Source: Chloroflexota bacterium
GTDB taxonomy: Bacteria > Chloroflexota > Anaerolineae > Caldilineales > Caldilineaceae
Reading direction: 5' to 3'
DNA length: 64,000 bases
Assembly (NCBI GenBank): GCA_016861025.1
Contig: BOKO01000001.1
Coordinates: 124,001-188,000 of the forward strand
A model generated the notes under the pieces. It made no database searches, was not told the origin of the DNA, and saw nothing but the letters and a program-made list of their open reading frames with translations. Shown here piece after piece: positions 30,499 through 45,604 of the stretch (positions are counted from its first letter, which is position 1; each line of letters starts with the position of its first letter). The translations under genes were made by a program, and so were the position numbers.

Positions 30499-30692
30499 AG
30501 ATCAACAACTTGACTGCGGTCGAACAGACCTTCCAGAAAATACGTCCCCATCCTGATCTTAACCATTGTTTGAATTGGGTTGTCAGATCAGAGATGGGGA
30601 CGTTGCAGTTTGAGGTCGCTTCTTCAAGTGCTTGTGCAGGATCGTGGATTTTCTCCCAACCCCCTTACAGGCGCCTCATCACCCAATCATCG

Positions 30693-33050
30693 TCACCGCG
30701 TGACCAGCGGCAAGAAGATTCCTGGCGTCGTTCCTTCGGGTGTCAGCATCACAACTTCCGCCTGCATGGAGCTGCCTTCGGCGTCGCCTAACGACACATT
30801 GGTGAGCGTCATGGGTGCAAGTGTATTTGAGGCTTGACCGCTGCCAGTCAGCCGGATATTGGCAATGACGCCGTCGCTGAACAAGGGGAGCGGTGGCATG
30901 ACGCCTGACGCCATGACATCAATTCTGCCCTGCTCCGATTCCACCATCACCATCTGCATCATACTGGCAGGTGCGTTGAGTGAAATCATATCAGGGACGC
31001 CATCCTGGTCGGCGTCTGTGTCGTCCAGGAGCAACTTCTCCGGATCGAAGTTGACGGTGAATGCAATCGCGGCCACGTCTCGCCCCTTCGTCTCCAGATG
31101 GATCGGCAGCTCGACCACCGTGTCTGCGTTTGCCAGTACGGCGGATGGCGCTGATATGACCGGCAATTGACTGACGGCGGCGGCAACGCTGCTGCAGGAA
31201 GCAGCGCCAAAGTACCTGCGCACGGTGCATACCAGGTCTGCAATATCAATGTAGCGATCTACGTTTGAATCACAGCCCATGGCGCTGCCCGAATAGGCGC
31301 CCAATGGCGTCCATAGCCACGATTTATTGGGCAGGCGAGGCGTTACATCCTCCAATTCTGACGATTCATCCCAGATTTCGCGCGCCGTTGCGGTGAAGTC
31401 GCCAGCGTTTACAGCACCGTCGCTGTTACAGTCGCCGCGCGGCGCACTCTTGACGACGACCAGCTTGCCATTGGTGGGCGTTGCAGGCGTCACTTGCAGG
31501 TTGCCAGTCGTCCGCAGATCGGGCGTTCCGATAAAATTCAGCAATGTCCAGCTATTGACGCCAACACAGCTACTCTTGCCGGTGAAGCTCAGATACCCGA
31601 TGGCGCCGTCGCGCAATGCGTTGCCGGCGCTCGTGATCTGAACCTCGATCTCACCGCTGTCTTCGGTTGCGCCACCGCTCGTGCCACTCTGCCACCCGCT
31701 GGATGTTGTGTAGGTTAAACAATCTGAGTTATAGGTGATGCTCATCGTCGCTGAAAGAATGGTGTTGCCCAATGCGGAGAAGTTGATCGGCAGTGTGACT
31801 GGGATGCTCTCTGCAATCACATAGGGAACATCAGGATGAGTGGGAAGCGACAATGTCGGCTTGCCGACAACGATGATGTTGAACTGTTGGGCAAGAGTCA
31901 GCTCCCCATCGCCGTTATCCTTTGTCTCGACGCGAATTTTGTAGATCGGTTTGGCCGGATTGTAGACAGGGTTGAACGCCAGCTTCAAGTTGCTGCCGTC
32001 GATTGTAAACGAGCCATTATCGGTGTCTCCGGCGCCAGACACCAACGAGTAGGTGTGCGTCTGTCCGTTGTCCGGATCGGTCGTAGTGAAGGCGCCGACG
32101 ACATCACCCGATGCTTTGGTCCCAACAACCACAAGGTTATTATCCAGGCTAATCATGGTCGGCGCTTCGTTGACATCGACTACATTGAACGAGACCACCT
32201 TCGCCAGGACGCCGCCCCGACCGTCATTCGCTTCGACGCAGACGGAGTAGCTCGATTTTGTCTCGTAATCGAAAATGAGGTTTGTCTTCAGATCGCTGCC
32301 GGAGATGACAAATCCCTGATTGTCCCATGCACCGCTGGTGCATGTCGATACAAGCGAGAAGCTGTGCTCATCTTCCGAATCGACGTCAGTGGCGTCTAGC
32401 CCGCCGACTTTCCGGAACGTATCGATGTTTTCCTTGGCGCCATCATTGTCTCGGGTTAGCGTCACATCGGTGGGAAACTGGTTAACATCCAGATGATAGA
32501 CGCCACCATAGGCAGCGCCCTCAACTGGTGCACTGCTCTGATCGGCAAATGTCACGTTTGAGAAGGTAAAGGCTGCATCGACGACATCGGTGATCGCGTT
32601 TCGACAACCTGGCTCAAGCATGAACTTGATGTTGACGATTTCGCCGTCGTCCAGGGTTCCAACAGGAGGATCGTTGGGTCCCCACCAAACTGAGATGTCG
32701 AGCTTGCCTTCGGTGGGATTATTGGCTTTGCTTCCTGCAAACCCGCTGGCGAGGAACAGTGAGACATCAGCGTCTACGTCAGCGATGCTGAGGCAACTTT
32801 GATCATAATCCAGCCGAAATCCTAACGAACTGACGGACGCCGTTCCAACCGTCAGCGTAACCGGCGCATTGATAAACGCAGTCGTGCTTGCCAGTTTGAC
32901 CGTGGTTGTTATGACGGCAACATTGGGCGTGACGGGGTCATCTTCCGCATAAGCAGGCATTGCCGGCCACAGCGCCAACAATGCAGCCAACAGAACAGGT
33001 AGTGTGACGCAGACAATGGCTGTGGCCAGCGTCTTGTGTCGATAAAGCAT
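30693..33050 (-). CDS. Secreted multidomain protein with three cohesin-like, two cadherin-like and one dockerin-like domain
   Basis: A 785-residue exported protein. Signal peptide 1-35 ends in AYAEDD. By eye: cohesin-like 1 (about 50-195), two cadherin-like repeats (about 195-400, with DVNEAPTMISLDNN between them), and cohesin-like 2 (about 405-530). A dockerin-like pair of calcium loops follows (D-C-N-S-D-G-A-V-N-A-G-D-F and D-S-N-V-D-R-Y-I-D-I-A-D), then cohesin-like 3 (about 640-765) and the terminal motif IFLPLVTR. The start at 33050 is set by GGGAGG upstream. Carrying both cohesins and a dockerin would allow self-association or binding of the neighbouring cohesin protein. No cellulosomal enzymes are seen in the window. 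Confidence 0.8.
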   Translation of the reverse strand: MLYRHKTLATAIVCVTLPVLLAALLALWPAMPAYAEDDPVTPNVAVITTTVKLASTTAFINAPVTLTVGTASVSSLGFRLDYDQSCLSIADVDADVSLFLASGFAGSKANNPTEGKLDISVWWGPNDPPVGTLDDGEIVNIKFMLEPGCRNAITDVVDAAFTFSNVTFADQSSAPVEGAAYGGVYHLDVNQFPTDVTLTRDNDGAKENIDTFRKVGGLDATDVDSEDEHSFSLVSTCTSGAWDNQGFVISGSDLKTNLIFDYETKSSYSVCVEANDGRGGVLAKVVSFNVVDVNEAPTMISLDNNLVVVGTKASGDVVGAFTTTDPDNGQTHTYSLVSGAGDTDNGSFTIDGSNLKLAFNPVYNPAKPIYKIRVETKDNGDGELTLAQQFNIIVVGKPTLSLPTHPDVPYVIAESIPVTLPINFSALGNTILSATMSITYNSDCLTYTTSSGWQSGTSGGATEDSGEIEVQITSAGNALRDGAIGYLSFTGKSSCVGVNSWTLLNFIGTPDLRTTGNLQVTPATPTNGKLVVVKSAPRGDCNSDGAVNAGDFTATAREIWDESSELEDVTPRLPNKSWLWTPLGAYSGSAMGCDSNVDRYIDIADLVCTVRRYFGAASCSSVAAAVSQLPVISAPSAVLANADTVVELPIHLETKGRDVAAIAFTVNFDPEKLLLDDTDADQDGVPDMISLNAPASMMQMVMVESEQGRIDVMASGVMPPLPLFSDGVIANIRLTGSGQASNTLAPMTLTNVSLGDAEGSSMQAEVVMLTPEGTTPGIFLPLVTR

Positions 33051-33365
33051 GGATAAGTCCTCCCAAGATGAATCAAAAATAAATGCCACGAATACTGAAT
33101 GATGTTTCCAGTATATTGAATTCACTTGGGAAAATCGCCTGGCAAATGATGGTTTCTGGTTTGACTCGGCGTTTGTCTTATATGCGACAATTGACCTGTT
33201 GCGCACTGACCTGCCGCATAGGTGCACCTGATGCGTTGATACAAACAACGTGCCAGCCATGTACAAATGTTGTGAGAGCAGGACGCATGTCAGCGCGAAG
33301 GACGAAAGAGGTCACATACGGGGCGTTCTCATTGAGCGCTTGTGGAATGGTTCGGTTGATGAATT
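33051..33365. other. Intergenic region, 315 bp, no gene seen
   Basis: Holds the presumed minus-strand promoter of the cohesin/dockerin gene: a TATACT -10-like box at 33115-33110, without a convincing -35. Nothing else is recognised. Confidence 0.4.
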
Positions 33366-34079
33366 CTAAACTTCATCGGAGAAGATCTTCGTCACCAACG
33401 ACTGCACTTTGCGCCCGCCATTCTGCAACACGGGCGCGCCGTGGCCGAAGACCATCACGTCAAAGTCTTCGCCATATTTTTTGGCGAGTTTCCAGACGCT
33501 GCGCCGGGCGTTGGTCATGTCCGGCGTGAACATCGGCGGAGGGAGTTGCAGTTTGCCGCCGCGGTTGTTGAGCGCGTCGCCGACAATCAATACACGTTTT
33601 TCGCGGTGCAGCAAGGAGATATGTCCCGGCGTGTGACCAGGGGTGTGAATGACGATGAAGCCTTCCGGCGTCTTCTGCCCATCAACATAGAGTTCATCGG
33701 GCGTGACCGGCAGCACATTAAACTGCGGCGTGAAACGCAGCACAGCAAAGAGCGGTCGCAACGCCAGCGCCGCCGGCCTGCGCTGCGCCGGATTCTCCAG
33801 CAGCACTTTCTCCACCGAGTGGCAGCCGACGACGGCGCCGGTGGCGCGTTTCAATTTGGCGAGACCGCCAATATGGTCGATATCGGCGTGGGTGACGATG
33901 ATGCGGCGCACATTGTGCAGTGCGTGACCCTTGGCGGCCAATGCATCAAGAATCGTATGCACATCGGTCGGAAAACCAGCATCGATCAGTGTTAGACCGC
34001 CGCTCCATTCCCACAGATAGCAGTGAACGCGGTCGCCGATCTCATCAATTTCCCACAAGCCGGGAATGATCTGATTCAT
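33366..34079 (-). CDS. MBL-fold metallo-hydrolase
   Basis: Metallo-beta-lactamase superfamily protein of 237 residues. The metal ligands are visible as THADIDHIGG (HxxxDH variant with A in the second position), HTPGHTPGHISL, GDALNN and FGHGAPV. The family includes glyoxalase II-like thioesterases and lactonases, so the substrate cannot be assigned. It is the last gene of an apparent minus-strand operon lepB-deoC-unknown-MBL, starting 20 bases after the preceding gene. Confidence 0.88.
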   Translation of the reverse strand: MNQIIPGLWEIDEIGDRVHCYLWEWSGGLTLIDAGFPTDVHTILDALAAKGHALHNVRRIIVTHADIDHIGGLAKLKRATGAVVGCHSVEKVLLENPAQRRPAALALRPLFAVLRFTPQFNVLPVTPDELYVDGQKTPEGFIVIHTPGHTPGHISLLHREKRVLIVGDALNNRGGKLQLPPPMFTPDMTNARRSVWKLAKKYGEDFDVMVFGHGAPVLQNGGRKVQSLVTKIFSDEV

Positions 34080-34098
34080 TGCGCCTTAATCCCGTCAA

Positions 34099-34395
34099 TC
34101 ACCAGCTCAGTCCCGGGCGAAGTTCACCTTTGACGCTGCCGAGATGACGAAGACGGGCGCGTGGGTGATCGATGGCTGACTCGATCTCGCGCAAGGTCAG
34201 GCTGGTCACTTCCGCCAGGTGCATCATCGTGCGGAAATCTTCTTCGCCGATATTGGCGATGCACTCCCGTTGTGCATCGGTCAGTTTGTAGCCGATCCAC
34301 ATCGTGGAGGGATTCTCCAGCAGCGCGTCGCGGCAGGTGGTGCAGCGCCATACATGCCCGATGATCAAGGCGAAATCGGAAACCCGATCGGACAT
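34099..34395 (-). CDS. Small conserved-looking protein of unknown function with a CxxC motif
   Basis: A 98-residue protein with WRCTTCRDALLENP near residue 20 and a helical, acidic C-terminal half (ANIGEEDFRTMMHLAEVT). AGGAGAGGG lies upstream. Its ATG overlaps the deoC stop by one base, so it is translationally coupled. The CxxC could bind metal or be redox-active; I do not recognise the family. Confidence 0.75.
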   Translation of the reverse strand: MSDRVSDFALIIGHVWRCTTCRDALLENPSTMWIGYKLTDAQRECIANIGEEDFRTMMHLAEVTSLTLREIESAIDHPRARLRHLGSVKGELRPGLSW

Positions 34396-35183
34396 CAATA
34401 TCCCTCTCCTTGCAACGATTGTGCATTCATCAATGCGCCGCTGCGCATCTCCTGCAAGATGCGCACACCGCCGCTTGTGCCCAGGCGATTGGCGCCCGCC
34501 GCGACCATGCGCAGCGCATCGACAGCCGTGCGGATGCCGCCCGCAGCCTTAACGCCCATCCCAGAGCCGACGACGCGACGCATCAACGCCACATCAGACA
34601 CAGTGGCGCCGCCGCCGCTAAAGCCGGTGGCCGTTTTGACAAAGTCAGCGCCCGCTTCCTGGGCAATCACACACGCCGCAACCTTTTGCTCGTCGCTGAG
34701 CAGACCTGTCTCTAAAATGACTTTGAGGATCAAGTCGTGCTGGTGCGCAGCGTCGGCGACCTCGGCAATGTCGCGATAGACGAGATGATAGTCTCCGTCG
34801 CGCAGCCGTCCGACTGCCAGCACCATATCCACCTCGTCGGCGCCCAGGCTGGCGACTGTCTCGACTTCGAAGACTTTGATTGCTGGCAGCGTTGCGCCCA
34901 ATGGGAAGCCGATCACCGTGCAGGTCTTGACCGGCGTGTCCGCCAACAAATCTGCGCACAGCGGCGTCCAGATCGGATTGATACAGACGCTGGCAAAACC
35001 GAACTCGATCGCCTCGGCGATGTGGGCGCGCACCTGCTCCTCGCCCGCTTCAGGTTTGAGCAACGTGTGGTCGATCATGGCGGCAAGCTCGGCGGGCGTC
35101 AACGCCGCCGGTTCAATGTCGAGGGTCGGCGGTGTAGCCAATACCTGCTCGAGCGCCGCCTGGATCCGTTGTTCGAGAGTCAT
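34395..35183 (-). CDS. deoC: Deoxyribose-phosphate aldolase
   Basis: Cleaves 2-deoxyribose-5-phosphate to glyceraldehyde-3-phosphate and acetaldehyde in nucleoside salvage. TIM-barrel class I aldolase of about 262 residues with IDHTLLKPEA, LKVILETGLL, the Schiff-base Lys in FVKTATGF, and VKAAGGIRT. The start at 35183 has AGGG nine bases upstream; an ATG three codons earlier (35192) abuts the same Shine-Dalgarno. Confidence 0.96.
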   Translation of the reverse strand: MTLEQRIQAALEQVLATPPTLDIEPAALTPAELAAMIDHTLLKPEAGEEQVRAHIAEAIEFGFASVCINPIWTPLCADLLADTPVKTCTVIGFPLGATLPAIKVFEVETVASLGADEVDMVLAVGRLRDGDYHLVYRDIAEVADAAHQHDLILKVILETGLLSDEQKVAACVIAQEAGADFVKTATGFSGGGATVSDVALMRRVVGSGMGVKAAGGIRTAVDALRMVAAGANRLGTSGGVRILQEMRSGALMNAQSLQGEGY

Positions 35184-35216
35184 TGCATCCATCCCTTTCT
35201 TAGCGCTTGATTTTAC

Positions 35217-35891
<675 letters not shown>

Positions 35892-36032
35892 GAATTTCCT
35901 GCGTTCAAGCTATCGAAATTGCGGCGATTTTGCGCTCCAATCGCCGTCTGCCATGCACAATTCACGTAGTATAGCACCGGCGCGGCGTCGATCCAAGATA
36001 ATTGCAGCTTGGGTTGAGTTTGCTATTATCGC

Positions 36033-36125
36033 AAATATCCCAAGCGATTTCCCAAATATCCCAAACGCCAGACTGCGGTCTATAACGGGTCATATTGAAC
36101 ACCCTTTATCCCAATTGGGATATTT
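36033..36125. promoter_or_regulatory. Operator-like array of AAATATCCCAA repeats upstream of lepB
   Basis: Exact 11-bp copies AAATATCCCAA at 36033-36043 and 36054-36064 are 21 bp apart (two helical turns). A third exact copy, inverted, is at 36115-36125 and forms part of the palindrome ATCCCAATTGGGAT (36108-36121). It lies 140-230 bp upstream of lepB and just downstream of a winged-helix regulator gene. Confidence 0.6.
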
Positions 36126-36150
36126 GGATTATCAGGCGGATGCGGTTGGG

Positions 36151-37524
<1,374 letters not shown>

Positions 37525-37529
37525 ATGTA

Positions 37530-37581
37530 GAGTTGCGAGGGGTGAGTTGCGAGGAGCGACCATCGCGCATCCTCGCAACTT
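37530..37581. repeat. GAGnnnn heptad repeat with inverted end, between gyrA and the AlbA-like gene
   Basis: Consecutive 7-bp units GAGTTGC, GAGGGGT, GAGTTGC, GAGGAGC, GACCATC, then GCGCATC and CTCGCAA. GAGTTGCGAGGA at 37544-37555 pairs with TCCTCGCAACTT at 37570-37581 (11 of 12). Confidence 0.7.
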
Positions 37582-37592
37582 GCCGCCCGATG

Positions 37593-40364
<2,772 letters not shown>

Positions 40365-40570
40365 CCAGAGGCTCCTGCACCTGAGAAATCCATCAACTTT
40401 ATCTGATGAATTATACCACGCGCCGTGCAGTTATCCTAACTTGGTGGTGGAACAAATGTGCAGGCATTTGGCTGCATCTGTTCATGCAACCTTATGGCGC
40501 TTGTAGTGGAGGCGCGCTTTGGCTCGATTGCCGCAATCCTCCATAGAGCACCAGCGCCGACTGCGATTGC

Positions 40571-40783
40571 GACTGGCGTCGAAAAACAGCCAGCCACAAA
40601 ATTGCGCTCGCTGAATGGACTGTGTCGCAGGTTGTCCTCTATCGGTTTGCGGTTGCAGCGATGGCTCTGTTGCCATTTGCCTTGCGCCGCAGGATTCGTG
40701 TGCAGGTGCAGGATATTCCACACTTTCTCCTGGCGGGTTTCTTGACCGTGCCTCTGACATTCATGTTGCAGTTCGGGGGATAG
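40571..40783 (+). pseudogene. EamA/DMT-family transporter remnant
   Basis: The frame ends in a recognisable first-repeat segment of an EamA drug/metabolite exporter: VLYRFAVAAMALLPFALRRR, then PHFLLAGFLTVPLTFMLQFGG and a stop. Upstream the frame degenerates. No initiation codon, no second EamA repeat and no remaining helices are present. It fills most of the 429-bp gap between gyrA and the next gene. Confidence 0.65.
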
Positions 40784-40793
40784 TCAGCCCGGA

Positions 40794-41717
40794 TCAACAC
40801 ACAGCCAGTTGAGAACGATGAACATTGCCGTTCAAACTACCGGTTCCTGCGACGCCGCTTGCGCTGTTCATCATCGCCGCGCACCCCACTCGAAACTGTT
40901 GAGGCCATTCCTCCGGCGTCTGACTGCGCCACGGCCCGGCAGCTGCGCGCACAAAATCGTAGAAGAGATTGGCGCTCATCTGGTCGGTCTTGGCAAGCTC
41001 TTCAGGATGCCACTGCACGCCGACGACGTAGGGGAGGGCTGGCGCTTCGACTGCTTCGGGCAAACCATCGTCGGCGCGCGCCACCACGCGTAGCCCGAAG
41101 CCGATGCGGTCGATGCCCTGGTGATGCATCGAATTGACCTCGTGAATCTGTCCCATGGCATGGGCGAGCAGGCTGTCCGCTTCGATGTCGATGCGATGGC
41201 TGATGCGGAAGCGCTCGAAACTGGGCGGGAAATAGTCGTGCTTCGCCAGGTCTGGACGCTCGCTGAGGATGTCCTGGTAAAGTGTGCCGCCACAGGCTAC
41301 GTTGATCATCTGCGCGCCGCGACAGACGCCGAGCACCGGCATTCCCATCTCCACCGCCCAGCGCGTCAGCAGCAGTTCGGTGCGGTCGCGCTCCTTGTCG
41401 GTGGCGCCGAGCAATTCGTGCCGTTCTGCGCCGTAGTTCGCCGGGTCGATGTCCTCGCCGCCGGGCAGGAACAGCCCATCCAGCCGCTCGAAGATGCCGC
41501 GCAACGACGCCTCGCTCATGTGCAGCGGAATCATCACCGGCAGCGCGCCGAGTTGTTCCAGCGTGCGCACGTAGGTCTGGTTCATGATGAACAGGTTGAG
41601 ACCGAAGAAGCGCTGTGATTTCTCGCGGCCCATCGTCACGCCGATGAGCGGGCGGTGCACCATCGGCACGCCGTCGGTCACTTCAAGATAGCGTTGATTG
41701 CGCAGATCACGGTTCAT
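40794..41717 (-). CDS. Class I glutamine amidotransferase-like gamma-glutamyl hydrolase (peptidase C26)
   Basis: PuuD-like hydrolase that cleaves gamma-glutamyl amides such as gamma-glutamyl-GABA. The nucleophile Cys is in VLGVCRGAQMINV, with PGGEDIDPANYG before it. The catalytic His/Glu pair is in VGVQWHPEELA. A C-terminal tail of about 45 residues beyond the domain is unusual. The start may instead be the internal Met before VHRPLIGVTMG (41663). No putrescine-pathway genes adjoin it, so the substrate is uncertain. Confidence 0.87.
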   Translation of the reverse strand: MNRDLRNQRYLEVTDGVPMVHRPLIGVTMGREKSQRFFGLNLFIMNQTYVRTLEQLGALPVMIPLHMSEASLRGIFERLDGLFLPGGEDIDPANYGAERHELLGATDKERDRTELLLTRWAVEMGMPVLGVCRGAQMINVACGGTLYQDILSERPDLAKHDYFPPSFERFRISHRIDIEADSLLAHAMGQIHEVNSMHHQGIDRIGFGLRVVARADDGLPEAVEAPALPYVVGVQWHPEELAKTDQMSANLFYDFVRAAAGPWRSQTPEEWPQQFRVGCAAMMNSASGVAGTGSLNGNVHRSQLAVC

Positions 41718-41980
41718 GAAACGCCGTTATCACCTTTCTTCACAAAACCCCGAATCAGGTTTTGCGCCATTATATGAATCACAGGGTCGCGCTGCAAGCC
41801 ACAGCCAGGCTGGATCAATACTTATCAATACTTTCTGAAAGCCCTCCTTCGATGTACGCGCCACTTGTAGGTCATCTCCTTCGACGTGACCTGGCTCAAA
41901 GTGCACAAAAGCTTGGTCACATCCGGCGGTTTGGTATACCATAAGAACTGTCTGTATTCACATTGCAAGGGAGAACGTGC

Positions 41981-43975
<1,995 letters not shown>

Positions 43976-43977
43976 CG

Positions 43978-44011
43978 ATCTTCCGGGAAGCCTCAAAGCT
44001 TCCCGGAAGAT
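43978..44011. terminator. Perfect 14-bp hairpin after the membrane glycosyltransferase gene
   Basis: ATCTTCCGGGAAGC and GCTTCCCGGAAGAT flank a 6-base loop. It starts two bases after the stop codon. No T-run follows on the plus strand (AAATAGC), so it may be a REP-like processing hairpin. Confidence 0.65.
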
Positions 44012-44050
44012 AAATAGCAAAGGGGCAAAGATGACAGCAAAGGACCAAGC

Positions 44051-44539
44051 ATGACAACGGCAACCGTTGAACAGTTCTGGCAGGCATATCTTGCCACGCT
44101 GCCTGCGGACGCCCCGGCGCACCGTGCGGCGTATGTCGCCGAGCCGTTTGGCGACCACCCGGCATTGGCGGACGAACTGGGCGCGCTGGTGCTCGAAGGC
44201 AAAAAGACGGCGACCTGTTCCTCGCTGTGGGAATGGGAGGCGGAAGGCAAGCCGGTCACCGAGGTCGGCGCCTTTTGGATTGTGCTGGACGGACGTGGCG
44301 CGCCGATGTGCATCGCCGAAACGACCGAAGTGACGCTCCGCCGGTTCGATGAAGTGGATGAGGCGTTCGCCTATGAAGAAGGCGAAGACGACCGTTCGCT
44401 GCAAGCATGGCGTGAGGGACATCAGCGCTTCTTCACACGCACCCTCGCCGCCATCGGTAAGCAATTCACGCCGGAGATGCCGCTCGTCTGCGAACGGTTC
44501 CGCGTGGTGTATCGAGGAGAGTCAATGGCACGCGGATAA
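44051..44539 (+). CDS. ASCH domain protein
   Basis: A 162-residue cytoplasmic protein of the ASCH superfamily (PUA-related fold, proposed RNA-binding or amidohydrolase roles). The core pattern is LVLEGKKTATCSSLWEWE, then GRGAPMCIAETTEVTLRRFDEVDEAFA and LVCERFRVVY. The last codons (S-M-A-R-G) and the TAA stop are supplied by a 9-bp repeat array that begins inside the gene. Confidence 0.85.
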   Translation: MTTATVEQFWQAYLATLPADAPAHRAAYVAEPFGDHPALADELGALVLEGKKTATCSSLWEWEAEGKPVTEVGAFWIVLDGRGAPMCIAETTEVTLRRFDEVDEAFAYEEGEDDRSLQAWREGHQRFFTRTLAAIGKQFTPEMPLVCERFRVVYRGESMARG

Positions 44540-44622
44540 CGCGGATGCTGCGGATTTGCGCGGATTTTTTCATTCGTTCTGATCCGCCTCGATCCGCCTG
44601 ATCCGCGTCATCCGCGTGCCAT
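44524..44622. repeat. 9-bp (nCGCGGATn) tandem repeats forming a long inverted repeat
   Basis: Left part: ACGCGGATA, ACGCGGATG, CTGCGGATT, TGCGCGGATT. Right part carries the complement (TGATCCGCC, TCGATCCGCC, TGATCCGCG, TCATCCGCG). The ends ATGGCACGCGGAT and ATCCGCGTGCCAT are perfectly complementary over 13 bp. The left end overlaps the ASCH gene stop. Confidence 0.8.
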
Positions 44623-44647
44623 CCACCCGTTATCAGGAGATTGAGTT

Positions 44648-45604
44648 ATGCGAGTCATCATCATCGGCGGCAGCGGGCATGTGGGCACCTATCTTGTGCC
44701 GCGTCTGGTCGAAGCCGGCCATGAAGTGATCAACGTCAGCCGCCAGGCGCGCACACCCTACCAGCCGCATGGCGCGTGGAAACAGGTGCGTCAGGTTGCC
44801 ATCGACCGCACCGCCGCCGAAGCCGAAGGAGCCTTCGGCGCGCAGATCGCCGCGCTTCAGCCCGACGCCGTGATCGACATGATCTGCTTCACACTTGCCA
44901 GCGCGCAGCAGCTTGTCGATGCGCTGCGCGGCAAGGTGCGCCACTTCTTGCACTGCGGCACGATCTGGATTCACGGGCCAAGCGTTGTCGTGCCAACGGT
45001 CGAGACGCAGCCGCGGCGTCCCTTTGGCGAGTACGGCATTCAGAAGGCGGCCATCGAAGCGTATCTGATGGCGGAGGCGCAGCGCGGCGACTTCCCGGCG
45101 ACGGCGCTGCATCCGGGGCACATCGTGGGGCCAGGCTGGGCGCCGCTGAACCCGGCCGGACACTTCAACCCGCAGGTCTTTGCACAACTGGCGCGCGGCG
45201 AGGAGCTGGCGCTGCCCAACCTCGGTTTGGAGACGGTGCATCATGTCCACGCCGACGACGTGGCGCAGGCGTTCATGCAGGCGCTGGCGCATTGGAGCAC
45301 CGCCATCGGCGAGGGCTTTCACGTCGTCTCGCCGACGGCGGTGACGTTGCGCGGCTATGCCGAAGCGGTGGCGAGCTGGTTTGGGCAGGAGGCGAAGCTG
45401 CGCTACCTGCCGTGGGAGACGTGGCGCACCACGGTGAGTGAAGAAGAAGCGCGCGCCACGTGGGATCACATTGCGCACAGCCCCAATTGCAGCATCGACA
45501 AGGCACGGCGGCTGATCGGCTATCAACCGCGCTACACGTCGCTGCAAGCGGTCTATGAATCGGTGCAGTGGCTGATCGAACACGAAGGGCTGTTGAAACC
45601 ATGA
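44648..45604 (+). CDS. NAD-dependent epimerase/dehydratase
   Basis: Extended SDR protein of 318 residues with the nucleotide motif IIIGGSGHVGTYLV, the active-site YxxxK in EYGIQKAAIEAYL, and HPGHIVGPGWAP. The substrate is unknown. GGAG lies about 10 bases upstream. Its stop overlaps the next gene's ATG (ATGA), so the two dehydrogenases are translationally coupled and may act in one pathway. Confidence 0.87.
   Translation: MRVIIIGGSGHVGTYLVPRLVEAGHEVINVSRQARTPYQPHGAWKQVRQVAIDRTAAEAEGAFGAQIAALQPDAVIDMICFTLASAQQLVDALRGKVRHFLHCGTIWIHGPSVVVPTVETQPRRPFGEYGIQKAAIEAYLMAEAQRGDFPATALHPGHIVGPGWAPLNPAGHFNPQVFAQLARGEELALPNLGLETVHHVHADDVAQAFMQALAHWSTAIGEGFHVVSPTAVTLRGYAEAVASWFGQEAKLRYLPWETWRTTVSEEEARATWDHIAHSPNCSIDKARRLIGYQPRYTSLQAVYESVQWLIEHEGLLKP

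Noticed and set aside
40458..40745. 95-codon plus-strand open frame in the gyrA upstream gap
   Set aside because: It is out of frame with the EamA-like segment, Cys-rich and without a start signal; treated as part of a decayed gene.
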